Below are positions 34,522-43,488 of a DNA stretch of 64,000 bases, piece by piece. The stretch is taken from contig JAUXQH010000158.1 of NCBI GenBank assembly GCA_030685065.1, positions 39,289 to 103,288 of the forward strand, in the 5' to 3' direction. The DNA is from Pseudomonadota bacterium. Lineage in GTDB: Bacteria; Myxococcota_A; UBA796; SXON01. Under the pieces are notes generated by a model. That model had not been told where the DNA came from, searched no databases, and worked only from the letters and a program-made list of their open reading frames with translations. The position numbers and the translations under genes were made by a program. Every line of letters starts with the position of its first letter. Within the stretch, counting starts at the first letter, position 1.

Positions 34522-36633
34522 ATGCACCAGCTGCTCCTGCTCGCCGCTCTCGGCTCTTCCGCCGCCCACGCCGCCGCCGTGAAGCCGACGGGCGAGGCCG
34601 TGGTGTCCGGTGTCGTCGAGGTGCCTCTCTACGCCGGGCTCGTCGGGAGTGATCCGTACAGCTACGTCGAGGTCACCTCGGGCGACACCCGCCTCCTCCT
34701 GCGCCTCGCCACCGGCCACCGGGAGCTCAAGCTCACCGAGGGCGCCGCGGCGAAGCTCAAGGTGAAGCCCACCGGCAAGGAAGGCGAGAAGACTGCCAAG
34801 ATCGCCTCCCTCTCCCTCGGCGCGGCGACGCTCCAGGGGATCAAGGCATCGATCGCGGCGGTCCCGGGCAGCGGCCCCCTCCCGGTGGACGGTGAGCTCG
34901 GCCTGCCCGGCTTCCAGGACCTCGCGTTCGCCATCGTGCCCTCGGCCGGCGTGCTCCGCCTCGCCAAGGGTCCGGACGGCGCCACGCTGATCGCGGGCAT
35001 CGGCGGAGCGCCAGGCCCGGTCGCGCGCTCCTTGAAGGACGAGAAGATCAAGATCGGCGCGGGCCCGAAGGAGGATCTCAAGGGCGGCGCGTTCACGGTT
35101 CCCGTGAAGTGGTCGGGCGTCGAGGTGCAAGCGGCGCTCGCCGTCGAGCAGGCCTCGACCTGGTTGGCGCGCGAGGTCGAGGGAGTCGACTGGTACGCGG
35201 TGGCCAACAGCGAGAAGAAGCCCGTCACCTTGCCGGCCGCGCCGGGCATCCAGGTGGGCGCGGTGCGTCACGAGTGGCGGGACATCGAGCTCGGCGGGGT
35301 GCAGCGCGCCGGGTCGGTGGCGCGCAGCGGACAAGGGCCGATCTGGCACTTCGACATCAACGCGGCCGTTGGTCAGGACCTGCTCGGCGCGCTCGACCTC
35401 GCGATCGATCCGGCCAGCGGCACCTACGCGATGAAGCCGGCGGCCGCCTCCAAGAAGGCCGACTACGCGCCGACCCTGGAAGCGACGCTGCGAAAGGCGC
35501 TGGACGCCGCGCCGGCCGAGGACGGAACGGCTCCGACGGAAGAGCAGAAGCTCGCGGCCCGCTCGGGCGGGCTCGGCTCCCTCGCCGACTTCCTCGAGGC
35601 CCGCGGCCGCCTCGACGAGGCCGTGGCGCTGCGCAAGGAGCTCACGATCGCCGAGGCGGACGACTGCGCGGTCCTCACCGCCTACGGAACCACCCTCCTC
35701 GCGGCCGGGCGCGCGGCGGAAGCGATCGCGCCGTTCACGCAGGCCAGCACGCTGTACCAGCCGTGGGCCCAGCTTGCTCTCGCCGAGCGGGCGGACATCG
35801 CGGAGCGTCACGCCGCCGCCGAGAAGAAGGGCGAGGACTGGATGGGCCAGGCGCCTCAGAGCCACGCGTGCCACGTCGCGCCCGGCCACCTCGCCCTCGC
35901 ACAGCTCCAGACGAAGAACGGCGCGGCCGTGGCGGCGCTCTACCCCGCCCAGCTCGACCTCGACGCCACGCTGCCGATCGCGGCGGGCAACGCCGCCCTG
36001 CTCACGGGGAACTTCGACGCCGCGCACGCCGCCTACCTCCAGGCGCTCAAGCTCGGCAACGGCACGGGTGACGACGCCCGCGTCGGCCTGTACCTCGCAC
36101 TGGCGCCCAACGATTTTCCCGCCGCACGCGAGCAGCTCGAGCGGCTCCGCCTCCAGTACGACGGCCGCACCGACCTGCTCCTCGTCCGGCTCTACGTAGA
36201 GGGCGTGCGCCAGTCGCAGGGCGCCGAGGGCGTGAAGGCCGGGCTGGACCGGCTCCTCGCCGCGGATCCGAGCGACCCCGTGCTGCTCGCGCAGCGCGGC
36301 CGCGAGCGGGCGGCCGCGGGGGACGCGGCAGGCGCCGTCGCCGATCAAGCGTCGGCCCGGGCCCTCTTCCAGGCCGAGCTCGCCGCCAACCCGAACGACG
36401 CCGCCACATGGGCCAGCTGGGCGAGCGTGCTCGCGCTCTCGGGTGAGGCCGCCGAGGCCCAGAAGGCCGCCGAGGCCGCCGTGAAGCTCGCGCCCTCCAA
36501 CGGCATGGCGTGGCTCGCCATGGCCGACGCCGCGACCGCCGCGGGGGATGCCACCAAGGCGGGCGAGAGCCGCGCCCGCGCGGGGATGGTCTGGGCGCAA
36601 CACCCCGGCTACGCGCTCCTTCTTCCGCAGTAG
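34522..36633 (+). CDS. Exported TPR protein with an aspartyl-protease-like N-terminus lacking the catalytic Asp
   Basis: The ATG at 34522 gives 703 residues; signal peptide MHQLLLLAALGSSAAHA. The N-terminal 320 residues look like two retropepsin-like lobes. LLLRLATGHRELKLTEGAAAKL corresponds to the flap-side strand that normally carries DTG, but reads ATG here. GPLPVDGELGLPGFQDLAFAI and WHFDINAAVGQDLLGALDLAI resemble the paired late strands (DGxLGxxxL...D). Residues 350-700 are helical TPR-like repeats rich in Ala (GRLDEAVALRKELTIAEADD, FDAAHAAYLQALKLG). The protein is probably periplasmic or surface-bound. An inactive protease fold used for binding is an inference. Confidence 0.7.
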   Translation: MHQLLLLAALGSSAAHAAAVKPTGEAVVSGVVEVPLYAGLVGSDPYSYVEVTSGDTRLLLRLATGHRELKLTEGAAAKLKVKPTGKEGEKTAKIASLSLGAATLQGIKASIAAVPGSGPLPVDGELGLPGFQDLAFAIVPSAGVLRLAKGPDGATLIAGIGGAPGPVARSLKDEKIKIGAGPKEDLKGGAFTVPVKWSGVEVQAALAVEQASTWLAREVEGVDWYAVANSEKKPVTLPAAPGIQVGAVRHEWRDIELGGVQRAGSVARSGQGPIWHFDINAAVGQDLLGALDLAIDPASGTYAMKPAAASKKADYAPTLEATLRKALDAAPAEDGTAPTEEQKLAARSGGLGSLADFLEARGRLDEAVALRKELTIAEADDCAVLTAYGTTLLAAGRAAEAIAPFTQASTLYQPWAQLALAERADIAERHAAAEKKGEDWMGQAPQSHACHVAPGHLALAQLQTKNGAAVAALYPAQLDLDATLPIAAGNAALLTGNFDAAHAAYLQALKLGNGTGDDARVGLYLALAPNDFPAAREQLERLRLQYDGRTDLLLVRLYVEGVRQSQGAEGVKAGLDRLLAADPSDPVLLAQRGRERAAAGDAAGAVADQASARALFQAELAANPNDAATWASWASVLALSGEAAEAQKAAEAAVKLAPSNGMAWLAMADAATAAGDATKAGESRARAGMVWAQHPGYALLLPQ

Positions 36634-36727
36634 GTCGACGCTAGCGGGGTCGCCGTCCCCGCGCGCCGGAACGACCCGGGGCCGGCGCGCCGTCCCGGAT
36701 CCGCATGCCACTTCCCGGTCCCGTGGC

Positions 36728-36733
36728 TACAGT
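36728..36733 (+). promoter_or_regulatory. -10 box TACAGT upstream of the exported protein gene
   Basis: TACAGT (36728-36733) lies 22 bases before the ATG at 36756 and would give a leader of about 16 bases. It lies downstream of the in-frame ATG at 36705, so it supports the later start. Confidence 0.35.
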
Positions 36734-36755
36734 GAAGGCCCCTCCCGAGGCGCCC

Positions 36756-37481
36756 ATGCTCGTCCCCCTGCTCTTCGGCGCCGCGTTGGCCGCCCCTCCC
36801 CAGCTGAGCCTCGCGGTGGGCCCCGCGGTGGGCGGCGGCGAGTCCACGCGCGGCTCCTTCGTCACCGTGGCGCCGATCTCCGCGCTGACGGTGGGCTGGC
36901 GGTTCGGTCCCCTCGACTCGTGGATCGGCGTATCCGGCTCGCTCCTCATGGCCGGCTCCGGCGATGATGTCGTTCCGGCCTCGCTCCTGCAAGGCGAGCT
37001 CGGCATCGGGCTCGGCGGCCCGGGCCTCGGGGGCGGGATCTACGGCGGCAACGGCTGGCCGGGCGCCATCTGGGGACTCTACGCGCGGGCGACGCTTCCG
37101 CGCACCGACTGGATGCACCGCGTGGGCCTCGAGTCCCGGCTGTTCTTCACCGAGGCAACGAACAGCACGGCCGTGGCGGTGATGGTCCGGATGGAGCCCT
37201 CCTGGCCGGGCGCCGAGCGGCGGCGGGCGGTCGAGCGGGCCGCCGAGGAGACCGCCGGCGCGGCGGACGGGCTCCCTGCGGTAGAGGTGCCCGCCGGGTC
37301 CGAGTCGCCGGAGACCGAGGGCAGCCCCGGCGAGGTGCTGGCGTACCCGGTCGATGCGCCCCCGCAGCCTGCCGAACCAGCGCCCGCCGAACCGGCGCCC
37401 GCCGAACCGGCACCCGCCGAGGCGCCCACTCCCCTGGAGCCCGGCGCGGACGCGCCCGCGCATCACGACGAGCCGTACTAA
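36756..37481 (+). CDS. Exported outer-membrane-like protein with Pro/Ala/Glu tail
   Basis: The 241-residue protein starts at the ATG at 36756, which gives a compact signal (MLVPLLFGAALAAPP). Residues 15-145 alternate strands and Gly turns (LSLAVGPAVGGGESTRGSF, LQGELGIGLGGPGLGGGIYGG, WMHRVGLESRLFFTEA), as in small barrels. The tail from about residue 160 is disordered with PAEPAPAEPAPAEPAPAEAP repeats. The tail repeat reflects three 15-base copies at 37371-37415. It ends 57 bases before a convergent proline-rich gene with a small hairpin in between. Function unknown. Confidence 0.6.
   Translation: MLVPLLFGAALAAPPQLSLAVGPAVGGGESTRGSFVTVAPISALTVGWRFGPLDSWIGVSGSLLMAGSGDDVVPASLLQGELGIGLGGPGLGGGIYGGNGWPGAIWGLYARATLPRTDWMHRVGLESRLFFTEATNSTAVAVMVRMEPSWPGAERRRAVERAAEETAGAADGLPAVEVPAGSESPETEGSPGEVLAYPVDAPPQPAEPAPAEPAPAEPAPAEAPTPLEPGADAPAHHDEPY
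37371..37415 (+). repeat. Three in-frame 15-bp repeats encoding AEPAP
   Basis: Copies at 37371, 37386 and 37401 differ only at one or two positions (GCCGAACCAGCGCCC, then GCCGAACCGGCGCCC, then GCCGAACCGGCACCC). Slippage-prone coding repeat in the disordered tail. Confidence 0.7.
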
Positions 37482-37485
37482 GACC

Positions 37486-37500
37486 CCGTCCATGGGACGG
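37486..37500. terminator. Small GC hairpin between convergent genes
   Basis: CCGTCC (37486-37491), loop ATG, GGACGG (37495-37500) forms a six-pair stem just after the stop codon at 37481. There is no U-run. It could serve either gene as a weak or Rho-assisted terminator. Confidence 0.35.
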
Positions 37501-37537
37501 ACCCTGACCGCCGGACGCGCGCCCGAAGTGCGACCTC

Positions 37538-38848
37538 TCAGTCCCCGCCGTCCCCCTCGGGATCGGCCGCTCCCGCCCCGCCAGTCGGCGTGACGGAGGG
37601 CGGCTTGGGCGGCGGCGGGCGGCGATCGACCCCGCCCTTGCCGAGCTCGGCGTCGGGCGTGACCATCGCCCGGCGAGGCTTGTTCGCATCGGCGTCCTCC
37701 CGCTTCGGCATGCGGACGCGGGTGGACTCCCCTCCCCCGCTCGCGCCCATCCCGAACAGATCGTCCAGGCCCCCACCTCCGGGCTTCGCCGGCCGCGGCG
37801 GGGAAGCGGGCTTGGGAGGGCCCGCTGACGACGGCGGCGTCGCGATCGGAGGGCGCGGTGGGGGGCGCGGCGGAGCGCTCGGCGCAGGCACGGTCCGAGC
37901 GGGCGGAGGCGCGCTCGGCGCAGACACGGTCCGAGCCGGCACCACGGGTGGGGCGGCGCCGGCAGCGGTCACGGGAGCGCGCGCGGGCGGAGGAGGAGGC
38001 GCGACCGGGAGGCTCTCAGGGACCGGCCCGGAGGACGCGGGCGCCCGTGCCTCGGGCTCGTCGTCCCAGCTCCCTCCGAGCCCGAAGTCGAAGCCGCGGT
38101 CCACCGGGGGCCGCGCGGCCGGCACCACATCCCCGAGGTCATCGACCTCCTCGGGGCCATCCGGCAACACCGCGCGACGGGCCCCCTCGACCGGCATGCG
38201 GAACGGCCGGATCGGCGAAGCCGAGGTCGGCCGCACCGGGACGGCCGTCGGGGGCCGCATCGGCGGACGCCCGCCTTCGGAGGCGCTCGGCGCGGTGGGA
38301 CGCGTCGGGGGGGGACGAGGCGCGGCCGGCGTGTCTCCGTCGGCCGAGGCGACAGGCCGCATCGGCAGCTTCGCCACCGGCTGCTTCACCTTGAACAGGT
38401 TGGCGCGCGCGGGATCGACCTTCTTCTTCTCCGCCTCCATCGACTTCTTGCGGAGGGTCTCGGTGTCGTCCTTCCGGATCTCGCCGATGCGGGGAGCGGG
38501 CTTTCCCTCGACGGGAGGCTTCCCGCCCGCGGCGGCCAGCGCCTTCGGGACGTTCGGCGCGACGGGGGCTTTCGCCGCGGCAGCGGCAGCGGCCCCGGGA
38601 GGCGCCGCGTGGTGCGCCACGGCCTTGCGCGCGCCGGCGATGCCGACCTCACCGAGCCCCACCCCCACGTCCACCGCGGCGGGATCCCACGGATCCGGAA
38701 TACCGGATCGCTGGAAGAAGCGCAGGAAGCGGCCGAAACGGAACCGCTCCCAGCCCCGGGCGCCGACCGCACGCACGAGGCGGTGCCCCACGACCGCGCG
38801 GTGCGGCAGCTGCTTCCAGATGTCCCGGACGAGTTGATCGTCGTTCAT
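37538..38848 (-). CDS. Proline-rich, mostly disordered protein coupled to an M16 peptidase
   Basis: The 436-residue protein has a short ordered N-terminus of about 70 residues (MNDDQLVRDIWKQLPHRAVV, then GWERFRFGRFLRFFQRSG) with several aromatic and basic residues. The rest is low complexity, rich in Pro, Ala, Arg and Glu (for example PPPPPARAPVTAAGAAPPVV). Similar long disordered Pro-rich tails occur in myxobacterial regulators and scaffold proteins, but I recognise no domain. The ATG overlaps the M16 stop by four bases, so it is translationally coupled to that gene. A large open frame lies on the opposite strand, but overlap and coupling favour this one. Confidence 0.65.
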   Translation of the reverse strand: MNDDQLVRDIWKQLPHRAVVGHRLVRAVGARGWERFRFGRFLRFFQRSGIPDPWDPAAVDVGVGLGEVGIAGARKAVAHHAAPPGAAAAAAAKAPVAPNVPKALAAAGGKPPVEGKPAPRIGEIRKDDTETLRKKSMEAEKKKVDPARANLFKVKQPVAKLPMRPVASADGDTPAAPRPPPTRPTAPSASEGGRPPMRPPTAVPVRPTSASPIRPFRMPVEGARRAVLPDGPEEVDDLGDVVPAARPPVDRGFDFGLGGSWDDEPEARAPASSGPVPESLPVAPPPPPARAPVTAAGAAPPVVPARTVSAPSAPPPARTVPAPSAPPRPPPRPPIATPPSSAGPPKPASPPRPAKPGGGGLDDLFGMGASGGGESTRVRMPKREDADANKPRRAMVTPDAELGKGGVDRRPPPPKPPSVTPTGGAGAADPEGDGGD

Positions 38849-41445
38849 CGCCCACCCGGCTTGTTGGAGCCCGCCGGCAGCAGCCGGGCGCGGACCAGCG
38901 GGCGCGCCAGCAGCAAGGCGGCAGCGCGCCGCACCCCGTCGTCCTGCACCCGCTCGATCCGCTGCCGCACGAGCGAACGATACCGGAGCCCGTCCTGCCC
39001 GTACAACTCCGTGTACGCGGCGAGGTTCGCGCGGGAGCTCGCGGTCTGCAGATCCAGCTCGATCGCGCCGAGGATGTACCGGCGCGCGCGGTCGACCTCC
39101 TCGGCCGTGATGCTCCCGGACGCCGCGTGCGCGACGCTCTCGTCCAGCCGCCGCTCCGCCTCCTCTGCACGCTCGGGGTCTGTCGCCACGGTGCAGACCA
39201 GGAGCCCCGGGTGCACGCCCTCGTGCGAGGCCGCTCCGACGCTGTAGGCCAGGCCGTGCGCTTCCCGCAGCTCGACGAACAGCCGGCCGCCCTGCCCGCC
39301 GAGCACGGCGGCGAGCACGTCGACATCGGGCTGGTGCGCGTCATCCAGGGCGACCCCCGGGAACGCGAGCGCGACGTGCGCCTGCTCGCGCCCGCTGCGC
39401 AAGTTGACCTGGCGAGGCTCGTCCGGCCGTACGGGCAGCGCCGGGAGCTCGAACGAGGACGCCGCGGGCAGCGTCCCGAGCGTGCGGCGGAGCACGTCCA
39501 GCACGCGATCCGGATCGAACGCGCCCGCCACGCCGACCACGAGGTTCGCGCCGGTGGCCCACCGGCGGTGATGCGTCGCGAGGAGCGAGGGGCGCAGGCC
39601 TCCGATGTTGGCCGCGGTGCCGAGCGCGGAGAGCGCGTAGGGGTGGCGCCCGTAGGCCGCGGCCCACATCTTCTCCCCGAGCAGGTGTTCGGGGTGGTCC
39701 TCGCGCTCCGACAACGCCTCCCGGAGCTCGTCCCGGACGCGGTTCACCTCGACCTCGTCGAACCGCGGAGCCATCAGCGCATCGGCGACCAGTCCCAGCC
39801 CCTCGAGGAACCGGGACGCGAGAAACTCGCCGCGCACGGCTTGCGACGACCGGCCGCTCGACGCGCTCACGGAGCCCGCGAGGGTCTCCACGGCGGTGGC
39901 GTAGCCCACGGCATCGAGGTCGCCCGCGCCGCGGAGGAGGGCGCGCGCCCAGGCGGAGCCTCGCCCGGCGCTGGCGGCACGCTCCGCGAACGCCCCCCCC
40001 ATCCCGGCGATCCGGATGCCGGCCACCTCGCCGTCGTCCGGGCAGAACAACACGCGTACGCCGTTGTCGAGCACCACGCGCCACGGCGCCCGCGCGCCCG
40101 CCGTGGGGTGCGCGACCAGCGGCGTGGCCGCGACACGCGCGACCAACGCCGCCACGGGCGCGGGCACATCGCGGGGAATCGGCACCACGGTCGCGGTCGA
40201 GCCGCGGCGCGCCAGCGAGACCTTCTCCCCCGCGGGCACCAGCGCCAACGCGACCTCGCGCTCCGGGTCCATCCACGTGCGGGCCGCCGCCGCGACGTCC
40301 GCGGGGGTGATGGCCTCGACGGCCGCGTCGAACGCGCGCCACGCCTCGGGATCCCCGAAGCGCTCCGTGTGAAAAGCGAGGGTGTGCGCGCGCCCGTCGA
40401 CCGTTTCCCGCCCGAACACCCGCTCGGCCAGGATCTGCGCCTTCGCCCGCTCGATCTCGACGTCGCCGAGGCCTCCGGCCCGCGCGCGCGCCATCTCCTC
40501 GCGCGCTCCCGCGATCGCGGGGCCCGCCTGCCCCTCGCGCACGTGCAACGAGACGACGGCCATCCCCGCGTCGCGCTCGACGTTGAGCCCCGCCTCGGCG
40601 GAGAGGCACACGCCCTCGCGCAGGCGCAGGCGCGATTCGAGCGGGGAGGAGGCCCCGCCGCCGAGCGCGAGGCACAACACGTCGAGCGCCGCGATGGCCG
40701 GATCCCCGTCGCCCGGGGTGGGAAACGCGAGCTCGACCAGGCACGCTTCGAAGCCGCGCCGCATGGCGCGCGGGCGACGCGGACCCGAGACGGGGCGACG
40801 CGCCGGACGTGGAAACGCACGACCGCCGCCAGCGAACAGCGCGGTGGCAGCGGCGCGGACGGCGCCCGCGTCGACCGGGCCCGCGACCGCGACGCAGGCG
40901 TTCGCGGGCTGGTAGTTCCGGGTGTAGAAAGCGTGGAGGGCATCGCGAGTCATGCCGCGCACGGAGCGGGTGGTCCCGATGACGGGCCGCCCGTACGGAT
41001 GGTCGGGCCACGCGGCGTGGTAGGTCGCCTCCGCCAGGACGCTGTCCGGGTCGTCCTCGGAGCCCCGGATCTCCTCGAGGATGACGGTGCGCTCGCTCGC
41101 GAGCTCCTTCGGGTCGAACCGCGCGTCACGCAACATCTCGGCGAGGACCCCCATCGCCGCCACCGCCGCTTCCGCCGGCACGGTGGCGTGGAAGACCGTC
41201 TCGTCGAAGGACGTCCAGGCGTTCAGATCGCCGCCGAGCGTCTCGATCGCGGCGGCGACCTCGCCCACGCCGTATGAGCGCGTCCCCTTGAAGACCATGT
41301 GCTCGACGAAGTGCGCGGCCCCCTCCATCCCGGCGGCCTCGTCCGCGCTCCCGACGTTGATCCAGACGTACACGGCCGCGGCATCGGAGCGCCCGGAGGC
41401 GTCCACGACGCCGCGCATTCCGTTCTCGAGGGTGAATCGAAGCAT
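38845..41445 (-). CDS. Fused M16 (pitrilysin-like) zinc peptidase
   Basis: The 866-residue protein starts at the ATG at 41445, GGAG five bases upstream. The first half is a canonical M16 unit: AAHFVEHMVFKGT has the inverted zinc motif HxxEH, and ELASERTVILEEIRGSEDDP carries the further Glu ligand. NLNAWTSFDETVFHATVP-like text (GGDLNAWTSFDETVFH) follows. The second half, from about residue 440, is a repeat of the M16 fold without HxxEH, as in other fused M16 enzymes where the second half helps form the chamber. M16 enzymes degrade peptides. It has no signal peptide, so probably acts in the cytoplasm. Confidence 0.92.
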   Translation of the reverse strand: MLRFTLENGMRGVVDASGRSDAAAVYVWINVGSADEAAGMEGAAHFVEHMVFKGTRSYGVGEVAAAIETLGGDLNAWTSFDETVFHATVPAEAAVAAMGVLAEMLRDARFDPKELASERTVILEEIRGSEDDPDSVLAEATYHAAWPDHPYGRPVIGTTRSVRGMTRDALHAFYTRNYQPANACVAVAGPVDAGAVRAAATALFAGGGRAFPRPARRPVSGPRRPRAMRRGFEACLVELAFPTPGDGDPAIAALDVLCLALGGGASSPLESRLRLREGVCLSAEAGLNVERDAGMAVVSLHVREGQAGPAIAGAREEMARARAGGLGDVEIERAKAQILAERVFGRETVDGRAHTLAFHTERFGDPEAWRAFDAAVEAITPADVAAAARTWMDPEREVALALVPAGEKVSLARRGSTATVVPIPRDVPAPVAALVARVAATPLVAHPTAGARAPWRVVLDNGVRVLFCPDDGEVAGIRIAGMGGAFAERAASAGRGSAWARALLRGAGDLDAVGYATAVETLAGSVSASSGRSSQAVRGEFLASRFLEGLGLVADALMAPRFDEVEVNRVRDELREALSEREDHPEHLLGEKMWAAAYGRHPYALSALGTAANIGGLRPSLLATHHRRWATGANLVVGVAGAFDPDRVLDVLRRTLGTLPAASSFELPALPVRPDEPRQVNLRSGREQAHVALAFPGVALDDAHQPDVDVLAAVLGGQGGRLFVELREAHGLAYSVGAASHEGVHPGLLVCTVATDPERAEEAERRLDESVAHAASGSITAEEVDRARRYILGAIELDLQTASSRANLAAYTELYGQDGLRYRSLVRQRIERVQDDGVRRAAALLLARPLVRARLLPAGSNKPGGR

Positions 41446-41494
41446 CCCGGCTCCTATCACCGGCCGCGGGCCCCGGATGCGATACCGGGAGGGG

Positions 41495-42646
41495 ATGTTC
41501 GGCGTCTACGTCCACATCCCCTGGTGCCGGGTCCGCTGCCCGTACTGCGCGTTCGCCGTGTCCACCCGTCGGGATCCCCCCCACGCCGCGTACACGGACG
41601 CCGTGGTGCGCGAATGGCAGCTGCGCCGGGACCTGTTTTCCGGACGACCGAGCAGCGTGTTCTTCGGAGGGGGCACGCCCTCGCTCTGCCCGCCCGAAGA
41701 GCTCGCCCGCATCCTCGCGGCCCTCGATCCCGCCCCCGGGGCGGAGGTGTCGATGGAGGCCAATCCGGGCGATCTCCCGGTGCCGCTCGCCGCGTTCCGG
41801 GACGCGGGGATCACGCGTCTGTCGCTCGGCGTCCAGAGCTTCGACCCGCGGGTGGCCCGCCGCCTGGGGCGCGGGCACACGTCGGACGACGCCCGTGCGC
41901 TCGTCGCCGAGGCCAAGGAGACCGGCTTCGCGTCGGTCAGCTTCGACCTCATCTTCGCGGTGCCGGGCCAGACGCTCGAGGCCTTCCAGGCCGATCTCGA
42001 CGCGGTCATCGCCCTGGCCCCCGATCACGTCTCGCTCTACGGGCTCACGATCGAGCCCGACACCGCGTTCGCCCGCGTTCGCACCCCCGCCGCGGACGAG
42101 GATCTCTGGCGGGCCATGTACGACGCGGCGGTCGACGCGCTCTCGGCCGCGGGCATCGATCGCTACGAGGTGTCCAACTTCGCACGCCCGGGACACCGCT
42201 CACACCACAACGAGCACTATTGGCGGGCGCGACCGTGGGCCGGCCTCGGGGCGTCGGCGCACGCGTGGTGGCCCGACGGGACGCGCGCCGCCAACGTGTC
42301 GGACGTGGAGGCCTACCTCGCTGCCGCCGATCCCCTCGTCTCCCTCGAGCGACCGGCTCCGCGCGCGCTGGCCTACGAGCTCCTCTGGTCCACCTTGCGC
42401 CACGTGGACGGCGCCGACCGGGCCGCACTCACCGCGCGGACGGGCCTCGCGATCGACGTGGATCCGTCCCTGGTCCGCGCCGGGCTCGTGGTGGAGCACG
42501 GCGGCTACGTGCGCCTCACGGCAACAGGTTTCCCGCTAGCGGACGGTATTGCCGACCGCCTCGCGAATACGCTGGTGGACGCGCATCCGGGGGTGCCCCC
42601 CCTTCCCGTCTCCTCCGGCCTGACGGATACTCTACGCCAACCCTGA
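41495..42646 (+). CDS. hemW: HemW-like radical SAM haem chaperone
   Basis: The ATG at 41495 (after GGGAGGGG) gives 383 residues; an upstream ATG at 41477 is less likely. HemW is the coproporphyrinogen III oxidase-like radical SAM protein now considered a haem chaperone. The Fe-S motif is YVHIPWCRVRCPYCAF (CxxxCxxC). FFGGGTPSLCPPEELARIL, VSMEANPGDLPVPL, RLSLGVQSFDPRVARRLGRGHT, DLIFAVPGQTLEAF and YEVSNFARPGHRSHHNEHYW are the family blocks. The gene is 12 bases upstream of grpE, so it may share a transcript with the chaperone operon. Confidence 0.93.
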   Translation: MFGVYVHIPWCRVRCPYCAFAVSTRRDPPHAAYTDAVVREWQLRRDLFSGRPSSVFFGGGTPSLCPPEELARILAALDPAPGAEVSMEANPGDLPVPLAAFRDAGITRLSLGVQSFDPRVARRLGRGHTSDDARALVAEAKETGFASVSFDLIFAVPGQTLEAFQADLDAVIALAPDHVSLYGLTIEPDTAFARVRTPAADEDLWRAMYDAAVDALSAAGIDRYEVSNFARPGHRSHHNEHYWRARPWAGLGASAHAWWPDGTRAANVSDVEAYLAAADPLVSLERPAPRALAYELLWSTLRHVDGADRAALTARTGLAIDVDPSLVRAGLVVEHGGYVRLTATGFPLADGIADRLANTLVDAHPGVPPLPVSSGLTDTLRQP

Positions 42647-42657
42647 ACCGGACGGAA

Positions 42658-43425
42658 ATGAGCAAGTCGACGCCCCCCGAGCCCCCCTCGGCGCCCGGGG
42701 ATCTGCTGATCGAAATCGACCCGAGCCTCATCGAAGAGGCGCTGGCGGCCGTCGAGCGAAGGGCGCCGTCGATCCCCGCCGAGGCGCGCATCGCCCCGGA
42801 GCCAGCCGATGGCGTCCTCGGCGACGGGGTGGAAGCGGAGATCGACCTGGCGCTCGAGCCCACCCCCGCGCCGGAGCGTGCGGACGACGAGCGCCGTCGC
42901 CTCCAGTTCCGCCTGCGCGAACAGCAGGAGACGATCCGCCGCCTCGAGCGGGAGCTCGGCCGCGCCGTGGAATCGAGGGACGCCTTCGACCGCCAGGCGC
43001 GCGAAGTCCGAAAGGTGCACTCGGACCTCGCCGCCGACTTCGATCGGTTTCGTGCGCGGGCGCGTAAGGACCTCGAGGAAGCCGAACGGCGGGGGGAGGA
43101 CCGTGTCCTCCGTCCGGTGGTGGATGTGTTCGACAACGTCGAGCGTGCCTGGCTGCACGCCGTGAGCGACCCCGCTCAGCTCCTGGGCGGTCTGCAGATG
43201 ATCGTGGAACAGTTCAAGCGGCTCCTCATCCGGCTCGGCTTCGAGCGCGTCGAGGCCGAGCGCGGAATGTTGTTCGACCCGACGCAGCACGAGGCCGTGC
43301 TGCACGTCCTCGACGACGACGTGCTACCGGGCACGATTGTCGACGAGGTTCACGCCGGCTTCCGGCTGCGCGGCCGCCTGTTTCGACCGTCGCGGGTCAC
43401 CGTGTGCGCGCCGGTAGCGGACTGA
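42658..43425 (+). CDS. grpE: Nucleotide exchange factor GrpE
   Basis: The ATG at 42658 gives 255 residues, longer than the roughly 200 of E. coli because of an acidic N-terminal extension (residues 1-80). A long coiled coil (RLQFRLREQQETIRRLEREL) precedes the GrpE core: DFDRFRARARKDLEEAERRGE, LRPVVDVFDNVERAWLHA, GLQMIVEQFKRLLIRLGFERV, and the beta domain FDPTQHEAVLHV...GTIVDEVHAGFRLRGRLFRPSRVTV. GrpE releases ADP from DnaK. The TACTCT box (42628-42633) inside hemW may be a promoter with a leader of about 18 bases. dnaK follows in 63 bases. Confidence 0.94.
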   Translation: MSKSTPPEPPSAPGDLLIEIDPSLIEEALAAVERRAPSIPAEARIAPEPADGVLGDGVEAEIDLALEPTPAPERADDERRRLQFRLREQQETIRRLERELGRAVESRDAFDRQAREVRKVHSDLAADFDRFRARARKDLEEAERRGEDRVLRPVVDVFDNVERAWLHAVSDPAQLLGGLQMIVEQFKRLLIRLGFERVEAERGMLFDPTQHEAVLHVLDDDVLPGTIVDEVHAGFRLRGRLFRPSRVTVCAPVAD

Positions 43426-43488
43426 CCCCTTCTTCAGCGTCGCAGTAGTCAGCGTAGACAGGCGAAACTCCCTTTTGGAGAATTTTTG

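Noticed and set aside
37590..38837. Long open frame on the plus strand (415 residues) opposite the proline-rich gene
   Set aside because: It is the reverse-strand shadow of a Pro/Ala/Arg-rich GC-biased gene; the minus gene has a natural start and a four-base overlap with the M16 gene.
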